The notes: a model not told the origin generated them from the letters alone. Shown: positions 31,074-41,114, numbered from the stretch's first letter. The stretch is 64,000 nucleotides of DNA from Clavibacter zhangzhiyongii (GCF_014775655.1 NZ_CP061274.1:2604001-2668000); one strand, 5' to 3'. Program-made: numbers and translations.

Positions 31074-31956
31074 CGCCGTCCGCGTCGAGCGCGTCCGCCC
31101 GACGCCCGACGCGGTCCGCGGGATCCTCGCGCTCGCCGACCGCGCCCGCGCGGCCGACGGCGTCGCCCCCTACAACGAGCAGACGCGCCTGACGCTCGGC
31201 GCCGACGACGGCCCCGACGCGCTCGTCGTGCGCGGCGCGGCCGACGAGGTGCGCGGCGCGGCCGTCGTGGCCCGCGGCGACGTCGGCGCGGAGGCCGAGC
31301 TCGTCGTGGATCCGGCGCACCGCCGCCGCGGGATCGGCCGCGCCCTGCTCCACGCCGTGCTCGAGGGCGCCGGCGCGTCCCCCGTGTCCGTCTGGGCGCA
31401 CGGCGACCACCCCGCGGCACGCGCGCTCGCCGCGGCGACCGGCCTCGACCGGGCACGCGAGCTGCTGCAGCTGCGCGCGTCCGTCGCCGAGGCGCGCGCG
31501 GCCCTCGGCGCGCGCCCGATGCCCGATGGCCTGGCCCTCTCCTCCTTCACGGCGGACGACGCCGACGACTGGGTCGCGCTCAACGCGCGCGCCTTCGCCG
31601 GCCACCCCGAGCAGGGCCGCATGACGCGCCGCGACCTCGACGACCGCGCCGCCGAGCCCTGGTTCGACCCGTCGGCCCTGCTCCTCGCCCGCGACGCGGA
31701 CGGCCGCCTCGCGGGCTTCCACTGGCTCAAGGTCGAGGACGGCCAGGCGGAGGTCTACGTGCTGGGCGTGGACCCCGACCGCGCAGCCCGCGGGCTCGGA
31801 TCCGCCCTCCTCGCCGCCGGCCTCGAGCTGCTCGCCGACCGGCGCCACGAGGAGGTCGACCTGTACGTCGAGGCGGACAACGCGCCCGCCCTCGCGCTCT
31901 ACCGCCGGGCCGCGTTCCGCGACGCCGCGGTCGACGTCCAGTACCGCCGCGCCTGA
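31042..31956 (+). CDS. mshD: mycothiol synthase
   Basis: 304-aa tandem GNAT protein that acetylates Cys-GlcN-Ins in the last step of mycothiol synthesis. The N-terminal GNAT domain (about 10-140) has [20 protein letters not shown]. The C-terminal one (about 155-304) has the acetyl-CoA loop [18 protein letters not shown] and the specific [16 protein letters not shown] (mycothiol-synthase motif) and [10 protein letters not shown]. The GTG start at 31042 has GAGGAGGA upstream and lies within the glnR 3' end. It shows that the organism uses mycothiol as its thiol buffer. Confidence 0.95.
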   Translation: MSAFPPPSDPDAVRVERVRPTPDAVRGILALADRARAADGVAPYNEQTRLTLGADDGPDALVVRGAADEVRGAAVVARGDVGAEAELVVDPAHRRRGIGRALLHAVLEGAGASPVSVWAHGDHPAARALAAATGLDRARELLQLRASVAEARAALGARPMPDGLALSSFTADDADDWVALNARAFAGHPEQGRMTRRDLDDRAAEPWFDPSALLLARDADGRLAGFHWLKVEDGQAEVYVLGVDPDRAARGLGSALLAAGLELLADRRHEEVDLYVEADNAPALALYRRAAFRDAAVDVQYRRA

Positions 31957-31989
31957 TCCCCGTCCCTCCCACGGCGCGCCCCCGAGGCG

Positions 31990-32011
31990 GTTCACCGTGC
32001 GTTCACCTCCC
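31990..32011 (+). promoter_or_regulatory. PHO box upstream of ppk
   Basis: GTTCACC GTGC GTTCACC TCCC: two perfect 11-bp direct repeat units, as bound by PhoP/RegX3-type regulators in actinobacteria. The second GTTCACC ends 30 nt before the -10-like CATGAT. Confidence 0.88.
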
Positions 32012-32037
32012 GGAGGGCGCAGCGCACACCGCGATGC

Positions 32038-32043
32038 CATGAT
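32038..32043 (+). promoter_or_regulatory. -10 element of ppk, probable leaderless start
   Basis: CATGAT lies 6 nt before the ATG at 32050 and is placed correctly for activation from the PHO box. Confidence 0.5.
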
Positions 32044-32049
32044 GGGCGG

Positions 32050-34230
32050 ATGGACAGCGAGACGTACATCGGCGACGCGAAGGCGGTCGCCGAATCCCTG
32101 GACGACTTCGACGAGGACGAGATCCTCGAGGACGACGGGACCCTCCCCGAGGGCCGCTTCCTCGACCGCGAGCTGAGCTGGCTGGCCTTCAACCGCCGCG
32201 TGCTGGAGCTCGCCGAGGACCCGCAGCTGCCGGTCCTCGAGCGCGCCAACTTCCTCGCCATCTTCGCGAGCAACCTCGACGAGTTCTTCATGGTCCGCGT
32301 GGCCGGCCTCAAGCGCCGCATCGCCACCGGCCTCGCCGTCCCCACGAACATCGGCCGCACGCCCGCCGAGGTGCTGTCCGCCATCAACGAGACCGCGTAC
32401 CGCCTGCAGGTCCGCCACGCGGCCGCCTTCAACGACAGCGTGCGCCCGGCGCTCGAGGAGCACGGCATCCGCATCGTCCGCTGGGACTCGCTCGACGAGG
32501 CCCAGCAGGACCGCCTGCACGAGCTGTTCTCCGAGCGGGTGTTCCCGGTGCTCATGCCCCTCGCGGTGGATCCGGCCCACCCGTTCCCCTACATCTCCGG
32601 CCTGTCGCTCAACCTCTCGGTGCGCATCCGCAACCCGAAGACGAACCGCCAGGAGTTCGCGCGCATCAAGGTGCCGCAGATGCTGCCGCGCTTCATGCCG
32701 CTCACGCCCGACACGCGCTCCGGCCCCATCGACTTCATCGCGCTCGAGGACCTCATCGCGAACCAGCTCGAGACGCTGTTCCCGGGCATGGAGATCGTCG
32801 AGCACCACGTGTTCCGCGTCACCCGCAACGAGGACGTCCAGATCGAGGAGGACGAGACCGAGAACCTCATCCAGGCCCTCGAGAAGGAGCTGCTGCGGCG
32901 CCGGTTCGGCCCGCCCATCCGCCTCGAGATATCGGACGACATGGACGCGGTCACGCTCGACCTCCTCATGCGCGAGCTCGACATCACCGAGCAGGAGGTG
33001 TTCACGCTCCCCTCCCCGCTCGACCTGGGCGGCCTGTTCGACCTCGCCAAGCTCGACCGGCCGGCGCTGCACTACCCGAACAACGTGCCGACGACCGCCG
33101 TGGCGCTGAAGCCCGCCGAGGACAACTCGCGCGCCGACATCTTCCGCTCCATCGCGCAGCAGGACATCCTGCTGCACCACCCCTACGAGTCCTTCACCAC
33201 GAGCGTGCAGGCGTTCCTCGAGCAGGCGGCGGCGGATCCGCACGTGCTCGCCATCAAGCAGACCCTCTACCGCACGAGCGGCGACAGCCCCATCGTCGAG
33301 GCGCTCATCGACGCGGCCGAGGCGGGCAAGCAGGTCCTCGCGCTCGTGGAGATCAAGGCGCGCTTCGACGAGCAGGCCAACATCACGTGGGCGCGCAAGC
33401 TCGAGAAGGCCGGCGTCCACGTGGTCTACGGCGTCGCCGGGCTCAAGACCCACTGCAAGCTCGCGCTCGTCATCCGCCAGGAGAAGGGCGGCGTGCTCCG
33501 GCACTACAGCCACATCGGCACGGGCAACTACAACCCCAAGACGAGCCGCATCTACGAGGACCTCGGGCTCCTCACGGCGGACGACGTGGTGGGCAAGGAC
33601 CTCACGCGCCTGTTCAACGAGCTGTCCGGCTACGGCATCGAGAAGAAGTTCAAGCGCCTGCTCGTCGCCCCGCTGCACCTGCGCAAGGGCCTGCTCAAGC
33701 GCATCGCCGTGGAGACGCAGAACGCGCTCGACGGCAAGCCGAGCGGCATCCGCATCAAGGTCAACTCCATCGTCGACGAGAAGATCATCGACGCCCTCTA
33801 CCGGGCCAGCAACGCGGGCGTGCCCGTGCAGGTCTGGGTGCGCGGCATCTGCTCGCTCATGCCGGGCAAGCCGGGCCTCAGCGAGAACATCGAGGTGCGC
33901 TCGATCCTCGGCCGCTACCTCGAGCACTCGCGGGTCTTCTCGTTCGTGAACGACGGCGACCAGGCCACGTACATCGGCAGCGCCGACATGATGCACCGCA
34001 ACCTCGACCGCCGCGTCGAGGCGCTCGTGCGGCTCGTGCACCCCGCGCACCTGCAGGAGATCGAGGACCTCTTCGACCGCGCCATGGCCGACACCACGTC
34101 GGCGTGGATCCTCGACGCCGACGGCGAGTGGACGCGCCGCAACGAGGACGCCGACGGCAACATCCTCGAGGACCTCCAGACGGCGGTCATGGGCATCGTG
34201 TCCAAGCGCAAGCGGCGCGTGCTCCGCTGA
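32050..34230 (+). CDS. ppk: polyphosphate kinase 1
   Basis: 726-aa enzyme that polymerises ATP gamma-phosphate into polyphosphate, membrane-associated. The four PPK domains are present: the N domain with [19 protein letters not shown] (about 37-55), the head domain, and C1/C2 with catalytic His in [10 protein letters not shown] (His about 468) and [11 protein letters not shown] (about 485-495). The kinase arginines are in [17 protein letters not shown] box 39-60 nt upstream of the start predicts induction by phosphate starvation. The mutT1-like gene follows, as ppk-mutT1 does in M. tuberculosis. The acidic N-terminal 35 residues are variable. Confidence 0.97.
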   Translation: MDSETYIGDAKAVAESLDDFDEDEILEDDGTLPEGRFLDRELSWLAFNRRVLELAEDPQLPVLERANFLAIFASNLDEFFMVRVAGLKRRIATGLAVPTNIGRTPAEVLSAINETAYRLQVRHAAAFNDSVRPALEEHGIRIVRWDSLDEAQQDRLHELFSERVFPVLMPLAVDPAHPFPYISGLSLNLSVRIRNPKTNRQEFARIKVPQMLPRFMPLTPDTRSGPIDFIALEDLIANQLETLFPGMEIVEHHVFRVTRNEDVQIEEDETENLIQALEKELLRRRFGPPIRLEISDDMDAVTLDLLMRELDITEQEVFTLPSPLDLGGLFDLAKLDRPALHYPNNVPTTAVALKPAEDNSRADIFRSIAQQDILLHHPYESFTTSVQAFLEQAAADPHVLAIKQTLYRTSGDSPIVEALIDAAEAGKQVLALVEIKARFDEQANITWARKLEKAGVHVVYGVAGLKTHCKLALVIRQEKGGVLRHYSHIGTGNYNPKTSRIYEDLGLLTADDVVGKDLTRLFNELSGYGIEKKFKRLLVAPLHLRKGLLKRIAVETQNALDGKPSGIRIKVNSIVDEKIIDALYRASNAGVPVQVWVRGICSLMPGKPGLSENIEVRSILGRYLEHSRVFSFVNDGDQATYIGSADMMHRNLDRRVEALVRLVHPAHLQEIEDLFDRAMADTTSAWILDADGEWTRRNEDADGNILEDLQTAVMGIVSKRKRRVLR

Positions 34231-34303
34231 GGGGGACTCCGCTGAAGGGCACGCCGCCGGGCGGCGCACCCGCGACGCGATCACGGGCGGCCGCCGACCC
34301 GGC

Positions 34304-34309
34304 TAGCGT
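34304..34309 (+). promoter_or_regulatory. -10 element, probable leaderless start
   Basis: TAGCGT lies 7 nt before the GTG at 34317 and supports that start over GTG 34308. Confidence 0.5.
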
Positions 34310-34316
34310 GGGGGAC

Positions 34317-35258
34317 GTGCCACCCGCCCCCTCCGTGTTCGCCGCCGGCGCCGTGGTCTGGCGCGTCGTCGAGGGTCGGATCCGGGTGCTCATCATCCAC
34401 CGCACCCGCCGCCGCGACACGTCGCTGCCCAAGGGCAAGGTGGATCCGGGCGAGACGCTGCCGCAGACCGCCGTCCGTGAGGTGCACGAGGAGACCGGCC
34501 TGCGGGTCGCGCTCGGCGTGCCCCTCGGCGCCATCGAGTACGGCATCTCGGGTGGGCGACGCAAGTCGGTGCACTACTGGTCCGCCGAGGCGACGGACGC
34601 CATGGTCGCCGCGGGTCGGTTCGAGCCGGACGACGAGGTGGAGAGCGTGGAGTGGGTGTCGATCCCCAACGCCCGCAAGCGCCTCGACTACCCCGGCGAG
34701 ATCGACATCCTCGACCTGTTCGCGGGGCTGGTGGAGACGGGGTCGCACCGGTCGTTCGCCCTCATCGCGCTGCGCCACGGGCACGCCGTCCAGCCGTACG
34801 AGTGGGACGGGCGCGACGCCGGCCGACCGCTGAGCGAGCGCGGCCGCCGTGAGGCCGCGTCCATCGTGGCGACGCTCGCGGCGTTCGGCCCCCGCGTCAT
34901 CACGAGCAGCACCGCCGAGCGCTGCCTGCAGACCGTCGCGCCCCTCGCGGAGGCGCTGGGCCGCCGGGTCAAGGAGGACGCCGGCATCAGCCAGGACGCG
35001 TACGAGACCGACGGCGGATCCGTGCGGGAGACCGTCGCGAAGCGCGTCCGTAAGGCCCGCAGCGCCGTGCTCTGCAGCCACAGCCCGGTGCTGCCCGAGA
35101 TCCTGCACGAGATCGCCCTCGCGACCGGGACGCCCGACGCGAGCCGCATGCCGCGCGCGGGGATGCTGTCGCCGGCCGAGTTCTCCGTGGTGCACCTGTC
35201 GGCGTCGGATCCCGAGGCGGGGATCCTCGCGGTGGAGACGTACGGCCCCTCGGCCTGA
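34317..35258 (+). CDS. mutT1: Nudix hydrolase fused to histidine phosphatase (MutT1-like)
   Basis: 313 aa. The N-terminal Nudix domain (about 1-140) has the box GKVDPGETLPQTAVREVHEETGL (REVHEETG core with catalytic Glu). The C-terminal histidine-phosphatase domain (about 148-313) has the RHG motif in ALRHGHAVQP and the second His in SHSPVL. M. tuberculosis MutT1 has the same architecture and degrades 8-oxo-GTP/dGTP and diadenosine polyphosphates. I chose GTG 34317 because TAGCGT sits 7 nt upstream; GTG 34308 would add three residues. It lies directly downstream of ppk, a conserved pair. Confidence 0.92.
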   Translation: MPPAPSVFAAGAVVWRVVEGRIRVLIIHRTRRRDTSLPKGKVDPGETLPQTAVREVHEETGLRVALGVPLGAIEYGISGGRRKSVHYWSAEATDAMVAAGRFEPDDEVESVEWVSIPNARKRLDYPGEIDILDLFAGLVETGSHRSFALIALRHGHAVQPYEWDGRDAGRPLSERGRREAASIVATLAAFGPRVITSSTAERCLQTVAPLAEALGRRVKEDAGISQDAYETDGGSVRETVAKRVRKARSAVLCSHSPVLPEILHEIALATGTPDASRMPRAGMLSPAEFSVVHLSASDPEAGILAVETYGPSA

Positions 35259-35326
35259 GCCCGGGCGCACGCCCGACCGACCACTGTGCCCCCGCCCGGC
35301 TGAGCCCGTGCCGATCCGCGCGGTCT

Positions 35327-35348
35327 GTTCACCTCCCGTTCACCGGAA
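35327..35348 (+). promoter_or_regulatory. PHO box upstream of pstS
   Basis: GTTCACC TCCC GTTCACC GGAA: two perfect heptamers spaced by 11 bp. The second ends 31 nt before TAGCTT (35376-35381), a probable -10 element, the same geometry as at ppk. Confidence 0.9.
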
Positions 35349-35439
35349 TCGGCCGAGCCGGTCAAGAGCCCGACATAGCTTCTCCGAGGGGCTCGCACCG
35401 GCCCCGCCACAGCACGAATCACCCGGAAGGCCCCACCAC

Positions 35440-36540
35440 GTGAAGATCTCGCGTCTCAGCAGCGCAGCAGCCCTCGCTGCCGTCACCGCTCTCGCCCTGT
35501 CCTCCTGCGCATCGAACGAGGCGGCCGCCCCTGCCGCCGACGGCGCCACCGCGTCCACGCTCGAGGGCACGCTCAACGGCATCGGCGCCTCGTCGCAGGG
35601 CTCCGCCCAGGAGGCCTGGATCCAGGGCTTCCAGACCGCGAACACCGGCGTCACCATCAACTACTCGCCCGACGGATCGGGCGCCGGCCGCGAGGCCTTC
35701 ATGGCCGGCGGCCAGAACGCCAACTTCGCCGGCTCCGACCGCGCGCTGAAGACCGACGAGCTCACCGGCACCTTCGGCCAGTGCGCCGACGGCACGAAGC
35801 CGATCGACATCCCGGCCTACATCTCCCCCATCGCCATGATCTTCAAGATCGACGGCGTCAAGGAGCTCCACCTCGACCCGGCCACCGCCGCGGGCATCTT
35901 CAAGGGCACCATCACGAAGTGGAACGACCCGGCCATCGTCGCGCTCAACCCCGAGGCCACGATGCCCGACGCCGCCATCACGGCCGTGCACCGCTCGGAC
36001 GACTCGGGCACCACCGAGAACTTCGCGAAGTACCTCAACACCACGGCCAAGGCCGTCTGGGACGCCGAGCCCAAGGGCGTCTGGCCCTACGAGGGCGGCG
36101 AGGCGGCCCAGGGCACCTCGGGCGTCGTCGACGCCGTGTCCGGCGGCACCAACGTCATCGGCTACGCCGACGCGTCGCGCGCCGGAGACCTCGGCACCGC
36201 GAAGATCAAGGTCGGCGACGAGTTCGTCGGCTTCTCGCCCGAGGCCGCGGCGGCCGTCGTCGACGCCTCCCCCGAGGCCGAGGGCCGCGAGGACAACGAC
36301 GTGGTCTTCGACCTCGACTACTCGACCACCGAGGCCGGCGTCTACCCGATCGTCCTGGTCAGCTACCTCATCTCCTGCCAGGAGTACAAGGACCCCGCCG
36401 TCGGCGAGCTCGTCAAGGCGTACCTCGGCTACGTGACCAGCGCCGAGGGCCAGAAGGTCGCCGCCGACAGCGCCGGCGCCGCCCCGCTCTCCGAGACGGT
36501 CGCCGCCCAGGTGAAGACCGCGGTCGACTCCATCAAGTAG
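35440..36540 (+). CDS. pstS: phosphate ABC transporter substrate-binding lipoprotein
   Basis: 366-aa lipoprotein. A signal peptide ends in the lipobox LSSC (lipidated Cys at about residue 22). The mature PstS fold has the phosphate-contact motifs GIGASSQGSAQ, YSPDGSGAGREAF, AGSDRALKTDE (Asp that hydrogen-bonds phosphate) and HRSDDSGTTENF. It captures inorganic phosphate outside the membrane for PstCA. The GTG start is preceded by CGGAAGG. A PHO box and -10 lie about 60-110 nt upstream. A hairpin after the stop separates it from pstC and may keep pstS mRNA in excess. Confidence 0.96.
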   Translation: MKISRLSSAAALAAVTALALSSCASNEAAAPAADGATASTLEGTLNGIGASSQGSAQEAWIQGFQTANTGVTINYSPDGSGAGREAFMAGGQNANFAGSDRALKTDELTGTFGQCADGTKPIDIPAYISPIAMIFKIDGVKELHLDPATAAGIFKGTITKWNDPAIVALNPEATMPDAAITAVHRSDDSGTTENFAKYLNTTAKAVWDAEPKGVWPYEGGEAAQGTSGVVDAVSGGTNVIGYADASRAGDLGTAKIKVGDEFVGFSPEAAAAVVDASPEAEGREDNDVVFDLDYSTTEAGVYPIVLVSYLISCQEYKDPAVGELVKAYLGYVTSAEGQKVAADSAGAAPLSETVAAQVKTAVDSIK

Positions 36541-36551
36541 CACCCGCTGTC

Positions 36552-36583
36552 CGCCCCCGGTCCGCTCGCGCGGACCGGGGGCG
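36552..36583 (+). terminator. hairpin between pstS and pstC (attenuator-like)
   Basis: CGCCCCCGGTCCG, six-base loop, then CGGACCGGGGGCG, 12 nt after the pstS stop. There is no U tract. It could stabilise pstS mRNA or reduce read-through to pstC. Confidence 0.7.
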
Positions 36584-36642
36584 CTCCCACGGGCGGCCCG
36601 CCGCCCACTGCCCCACCATCTCGACCGTAGGGAACCCGACCC

Positions 36643-37644
36643 ATGACGACCGCCGCCCCGCAGCCTCCTGAGGCTCCCGAGTCCGATCGGCCGCGCGACA
36701 CCGCGGCCGCCGTCCGCAGCAGCCAGGGCGTCAAGGCCAAGGCCCGCCTCGCCGACCGCGTGTTCTCCGGGCTCGCGTCCGGATCCGGCACGCTCATCCT
36801 GGTGATCCTCGCGGCCGTCGCGCTGTTCCTCGTGGTGCAGAGCCTCCCGGCCCTCACCGCCCCGCCCGCCGACGTCTCCGGCGGCGCCGGGTTCTGGGGC
36901 TTCGTCGGCCCGCTCATGTTCGGCACCGTCTACGCGGCCGCGCTCGCCATGCTCATGGCCGTCCCCGTCGCCATCGGCATCGCGCTCTTCATCTCGCACT
37001 ACGCGCCCCGCCGCCTGGCGCAGGGCCTCGGCTACATCATCGACCTGCTCGCCGCCGTGCCCTCCGTGGTCTTCGGACTCTGGGGCATCACGGTGCTCGC
37101 CCGGTTCCTGCAGCCGTTCTACTCGTTCCTCACCGACTCGTTCGGCTGGTTCCCGCTCTTCGCCGGGCCCGTCTCCGGTACCGGCCGCACCATCTTCACG
37201 GTCGCGGTCGTCCTCGCGGTGATGATCCTGCCGATCGTCACCGCGCTCTGCCGCGAGGTGTTCCTGCAGACGCCGAAGCTGCACGAGGAGGCCGCGCTCG
37301 CCCTCGGCGCCACGCGCTGGGAGATGATCCAGACCGCGGTGCTCCCCTTCGGCCGCCCGGGCATCATCTCGGCCTCCATGCTCGGCCTCGGCCGGGCGCT
37401 CGGCGAGACCATGGCGGTCGCCATCGTCCTCTCCCCCGCGGCGGTCGTGAACTTCGCGTGGTTCCAGTCGACGAACTCGAACACCGTGGCCGCGAACATC
37501 GCGCTGAGCTTCCCCGAGGCGTACGGCCTCAAGATCAACGAGCTGATCGCCTCGGGCCTCATGCTCTTCATCATCACGCTGGCCGTGAACATGCTGGCCC
37601 GCTACATCATCAGCCGCCGCAAGGCATTCTCCGGAGCGAACTAA
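36643..37644 (+). CDS. pstC: phosphate ABC transporter permease PstC
   Basis: 333-aa inner-membrane permease with six transmembrane segments. The EAA-loop region reads HEEAALALGATRWEMIQTAVLPFGRPGI (core EEAALALGATRWEM). It has the PstC-type IGIALFISHYAPRRLAQGLGY and PSVVFGLWG motifs, where the phosphate path Arg/Glu residues lie. It has a cytoplasmic N-terminus of about 45 residues. The TAA stop overlaps the ATG of pstA (TAATG), indicating translational coupling. Confidence 0.96.
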   Translation: MTTAAPQPPEAPESDRPRDTAAAVRSSQGVKAKARLADRVFSGLASGSGTLILVILAAVALFLVVQSLPALTAPPADVSGGAGFWGFVGPLMFGTVYAAALAMLMAVPVAIGIALFISHYAPRRLAQGLGYIIDLLAAVPSVVFGLWGITVLARFLQPFYSFLTDSFGWFPLFAGPVSGTGRTIFTVAVVLAVMILPIVTALCREVFLQTPKLHEEAALALGATRWEMIQTAVLPFGRPGIISASMLGLGRALGETMAVAIVLSPAAVVNFAWFQSTNSNTVAANIALSFPEAYGLKINELIASGLMLFIITLAVNMLARYIISRRKAFSGAN

Positions 37645-38744
37645 TGGCGACGACAGCCCCCTCCCGCACGCGGCCCGTCGCGAGCACGCTGCCCAACTCC
37701 CTCACCGCCGGGAAGCTCCACCGCTTCACGGCCCCGGCGATCTTCCTCGCGTCGTGGATCGTGATGGCCGTCATCTTCCTGGTGCTCCGCGTCTCGGGAG
37801 CCTCCGAGGACTTCAACTACGTGGGGACGGCCGTCTTCGGCACGCTCCTGTTCGGCGTGGCGCTGTTCTGCATCTCGCTCGCCGTGGAGGGCGAGCGGAA
37901 GGCGAAGGACCGGGTCATCACGATCCTCGTCACGGTCGCGTTCGTGCTCGCCCTCATCCCGCTGGTCTCGCTCGTGTTCACGGCCATCACCAACGGGTCC
38001 GGCCGGTTCGACCCGCTGTTCTTCAACTCGAGCCTCCGCAACGTGGTGGGCGCGGGCGGCGGCGGACTGCACGCCATCATGGGCACGCTGATCATCACGG
38101 CCATCGCCGCGGTCATCTCCATCCCCGTGGGCCTGCTGTCGGCCATCTACCTCGTCGAGTACGGCCGCGGCCGTCTCGCCCGGGCCATCACGTTCTTCGT
38201 CGACGTGATGACGGGCATCCCCTCCATCGTCGCCGGCCTCTTCGCCTACGCGCTGCTCGTGCTGTTCCTCGGCCCGGGCGTCCGCATGGGCTTCGGGGGC
38301 GCGATCGCCCTCTCGGTGCTGATGATCCCCGTGGTCGTCCGCAGCGCCGAGGAGATGCTGAAGCTCGTCCCCAACGAGCTCCGCGAGGCGTCGTACGCGC
38401 TCGGCGTGCCGAAGTGGCTGACGGTCGTCAAGATCGTGCTGCCGACGTCGCTGGCCGGCATCGTGACGGGCGTCATGCTCGCCATCGCCCGCGTCATCGG
38501 CGAGACGGCGCCGCTGCTCATCGTCGCCGGGTTCACGCAGGGCATGAACTACAACCCCTTCAAGGACCAGATGATGACCCTGCCGGTGTTCGTCTTCCGG
38601 CAGTACGCCGACCAGGGGGCGGACGCGGCGGCGTACGTCGACCGCGCGTGGACGGGCGCGCTCGTGCTCATCCTCATCGTCATGGCGCTGAACATCATCG
38701 CCCGCCTCATCGCCCGCCTCTTCGCCCCCAAGCTCGGCCGCTAG
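37644..38744 (+). CDS. pstA: phosphate ABC transporter permease PstA
   Basis: 366-aa permease. The EAA loop is [25 protein letters not shown] (core [10 protein letters not shown]), with PstA-type [12 protein letters not shown] and [13 protein letters not shown]. There are about eight hydrophobic segments; the first pair (about 35-80) is an N-terminal extension beyond the usual six, as seen in actinobacterial PstA. Its loop near residue 325-345 ([17 protein letters not shown]) is typical of the family. It is coupled to pstC by TAATG overlap, and pstB follows after 43 nt. Confidence 0.95.
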   Translation: MATTAPSRTRPVASTLPNSLTAGKLHRFTAPAIFLASWIVMAVIFLVLRVSGASEDFNYVGTAVFGTLLFGVALFCISLAVEGERKAKDRVITILVTVAFVLALIPLVSLVFTAITNGSGRFDPLFFNSSLRNVVGAGGGGLHAIMGTLIITAIAAVISIPVGLLSAIYLVEYGRGRLARAITFFVDVMTGIPSIVAGLFAYALLVLFLGPGVRMGFGGAIALSVLMIPVVVRSAEEMLKLVPNELREASYALGVPKWLTVVKIVLPTSLAGIVTGVMLAIARVIGETAPLLIVAGFTQGMNYNPFKDQMMTLPVFVFRQYADQGADAAAYVDRAWTGALVLILIVMALNIIARLIARLFAPKLGR

Positions 38745-38787
38745 CGCCCGCTCCCCCGGCCACGAACCCGAACGGTTAGGAACCCCC

Positions 38788-39567
38788 TTGTCCAAGAGCA
38801 TCGAAGTCAACGACCTGAACGTCTACTACGGCAAGTTCAAGGCGGTCGAGGACGTCAACCTGCGGATCGAGCCGCGCACCGTCACCGCCTTCATCGGCCC
38901 GTCCGGCTGCGGCAAGTCGACCTTCCTCCGCACGCTCAACCGCATGCACGAGGTCATCCCCGGCGCGTACGTGGAGGGCGAGGTCCTCGTCGACGGCAAC
39001 GACCTCTACGGCCCGGGCGTCGACCCGGTGCTCGTGCGCCGCCAGGTCGGCATGGTCTTCCAGCGGCCGAACCCGTTCCCCACGATGTCGATCCGCGACA
39101 ACGTGCTCGCGGGCGTCAAGCTCAACAACCGCAAGATCTCCAAGAGCGACGCCGACGCGCTCGTCGAGCAGTCGCTCATGGGCGCCAACCTCTGGAACGA
39201 GGTGAAGGACCGCCTGGCACTGCCCGGATCCGGCCTCTCGGGCGGCCAGCAGCAGCGCCTCTGCATCGCCCGCGCCATCGCGGTGCAGCCCGACGTGGTG
39301 CTCATGGACGAGCCGTGCTCCGCGCTCGACCCGATCTCCACGCTCGCCATCGAGGACCTCATCGAGGAGCTCAAGGCGCAGTACACGATCGTGATCGTGA
39401 CGCACAACATGCAGCAGGCCAGCCGCGTCTCCGACCGCACCGCGTTCTTCAACATCGCGGGCACCGGCAAGCCGGGCAAGCTCATCGAGTACGACGACAC
39501 CACCACGATGTTCTCGAAGCCCAGCGTGCAGGCCACCGAGGACTACGTCAGCGGCCGCTTCGGCTGA
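38788..39567 (+). CDS. pstB: phosphate ABC transporter ATPase PstB
   Basis: 259-aa ATPase that powers PstCA. Walker [10 protein letters not shown] (about 36-44), signature [14 protein letters not shown], Walker [14 protein letters not shown] and the PstB-specific [19 protein letters not shown] are intact. [13 protein letters not shown] carries the switch His. The start is TTG at 38788 with TTAGGAAC upstream; no ATG or GTG fits better. It is the last gene of pstSCAB, closed by a hairpin shared with rskA. Confidence 0.96.
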   Translation: MSKSIEVNDLNVYYGKFKAVEDVNLRIEPRTVTAFIGPSGCGKSTFLRTLNRMHEVIPGAYVEGEVLVDGNDLYGPGVDPVLVRRQVGMVFQRPNPFPTMSIRDNVLAGVKLNNRKISKSDADALVEQSLMGANLWNEVKDRLALPGSGLSGGQQQRLCIARAIAVQPDVVLMDEPCSALDPISTLAIEDLIEELKAQYTIVIVTHNMQQASRVSDRTAFFNIAGTGKPGKLIEYDDTTTMFSKPSVQATEDYVSGRFG

Positions 39568-39577
39568 TCCCGACACC

Positions 39578-39627
39578 GCATGACGACGGCCCCGCATCCT
39601 CTTCAGGATGCGGGGCCGTCGTCATGC
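39578..39627. terminator. bidirectional hairpin between pstB and the anti-sigma gene
   Basis: GCATGACGACGGCCCCGCAT(CCT), short loop, then the complement ending CCGTCGTCATGC, between convergent stops. Confidence 0.8.
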
Positions 39628-39642
39628 GTGCCGGGCGGGCGA

Positions 39643-40515
39643 TCAGGTCGCGGTGACCGCCACGATGGGCTCGGTGGTGGGCTGCTCGGATCCGCCCTCG
39701 GGCTCGACCGTGATGGCCACGGTGTCGCCGGAGTGGTACGTGCCGTCGAGCACCGCGCGGCCGGCGCCGTCCTCGGCGGGCATGACGCCCGCGGAGACCG
39801 CACCCGACGTGGTGACGTACCAGAGCTGGAGGACGCGCCCCTCGGGGAGCGGCCCGGCGTCGTCCATCTCGACGGCCGTCTTCGCCTGGGAGGCGGAGAA
39901 GTAGACGGTGGCCGTGCCGCCGCCGACGACGTCGCGGGTGTCGACGACCACGTCGGACGCGGAGGTCACCTGCTCGTACGCGGAGGCCTGGGGCGACTGC
40001 GAGCTGTCGGGGCCGCCCGTGCTCGTGCCGACGACCACGCCGCCGACGACGAGCACGACGGCCGCCGCCGCGACGCCGAGGAGGGCGCCGGGCTTGCGGA
40101 ACCATCGCTGGTCGGCGCGGGAGGACGCGGATCCGAGACGCTCACGGGGAGCGGACGCGGAAGGCGCGACCGGGGTCGCGGCCGACGGGCCGGTCGCGGT
40201 GCCCGCGGCGGGGCGCAGCTGGGTCACGGGAGCCGGTCGGCGGTCGTCCTCCGTCACCGCGGACGGCGCCGGGAGGGGCGGCAGCTGCGGGGTCGCGTCG
40301 AGCATCGCCATGATGTCGGCCTTCAGGCGCGGCCCGGGATCCACCGGCTGGGTGGTCCAGGCGAGGTCGGCCGCCGTGGCGCGCAGCTCCTCGACCTCGG
40401 CGCGCAGGGCGGGGTCGCGCTCGAGGAGCGCCTCGAACTCGGCCGCCTCGGCGGCGTCGACCGCGCCGAGGGCGTAGGCCGCGGTGAGCGTGCGGAGGTC
40501 GTCGTCGGTGGTCAT
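39643..40515 (-). CDS. rskA: anti-sigma-K factor, RskA family
   Basis: 290-aa single-pass membrane anti-sigma factor. The cytoplasmic N-terminus (about 1-75) has the anti-sigma helices LTAAYALGAVDAAEAAEFEALL. A long Pro/Ala linker (about 80-145) leads to one transmembrane helix (about 150-172) and the extracytoplasmic RskA domain (about 185-290) with LQLWYVTTSGAVSAGVMPA. It should hold SigK-type sigma until it is proteolysed. Its ATG overlaps the sigma gene stop by 4 nt (ATGA). A zinc HxxxCxxC motif is absent, as expected for RskA. Confidence 0.92.
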   Translation of the reverse strand: MTTDDDLRTLTAAYALGAVDAAEAAEFEALLERDPALRAEVEELRATAADLAWTTQPVDPGPRLKADIMAMLDATPQLPPLPAPSAVTEDDRRPAPVTQLRPAAGTATGPSAATPVAPSASAPRERLGSASSRADQRWFRKPGALLGVAAAAVVLVVGGVVVGTSTGGPDSSQSPQASAYEQVTSASDVVVDTRDVVGGGTATVYFSASQAKTAVEMDDAGPLPEGRVLQLWYVTTSGAVSAGVMPAEDGAGRAVLDGTYHSGDTVAITVEPEGGSEQPTTEPIVAVTAT

Positions 40516-41114
40516 GATGCGACCCCCATCTCGTCGCGCAGGCGGATCATGCCGTCGCGCAGACGCGTCTTCACGGTGCCGATCGGGACGTCGAGCATGG
40601 AGGCGACCTCGCTGTGGCTGTAGCCGCCGTAGTACGCGAGGGAGACGGCTTGGCGCTGGATCTCGGTGAGCTTCGTCATCGCCTTCTTCACCCTCTCGTG
40701 CTCGATGCTGATCTCGACGGTCTCCGACACCTGGTCGTAGCCGTTCTCGTGGTCGCGGATGCCGATGCGGACATCGCGGTCACGGCTGGACTGGGAGGCG
40801 CGCACGCGGTCGACCGCGCGGCGGTGGGCCATGGTGAGCACCCACGTGGTCGCTGCGCCCTTGGCCGGGTCGAAGCGGGAAGCGGACTGCCAGATCTCGA
40901 GGAAGATCTCCTGCGTGACCTCCTCCGACTGCGCGTGGTCGACGAGCAGGCGGCGGACGAGGCCGAGGACGCGGGGGGCGAGCTGGTCGTAGAGCTCCGA
41001 GAAGGCGCGCTTGTCGCCCTGGGCGACGCGGCCGAGGAGGGCCTCCTTCGACTCGGGGTCCGCCGGCCCTGGCAGGTCGGGACGCTCGATCGATGAAGGC
41101 ACGAGCCCCAGCAT
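40512..41114 (-). CDS. sigK: ECF sigma factor, SigK-like
   Basis: 200 aa. Region 2 (about 40-105) has AFSELYDQLAPRVLGLVRRLL and EVTQEIFLEIWQSASRFDPAKGAATTW; region 4 (about 140-195) has TEIQRQAVSLAYYGGYSHSEVA and VPIGTVKTRLRDGMIRLR. It directs RNA polymerase to stress-type promoters when released from RskA. The start is uncertain: ATG 41114 (chosen), ATG 41138 (adds 8 residues) and GTG 41102 are all in frame, and none has a clear Shine-Dalgarno. The leader upstream is unusually long and structured. Confidence 0.9.
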   Translation of the reverse strand: MLGLVPSSIERPDLPGPADPESKEALLGRVAQGDKRAFSELYDQLAPRVLGLVRRLLVDHAQSEEVTQEIFLEIWQSASRFDPAKGAATTWVLTMAHRRAVDRVRASQSSRDRDVRIGIRDHENGYDQVSETVEISIEHERVKKAMTKLTEIQRQAVSLAYYGGYSHSEVASMLDVPIGTVKTRLRDGMIRLRDEMGVAS

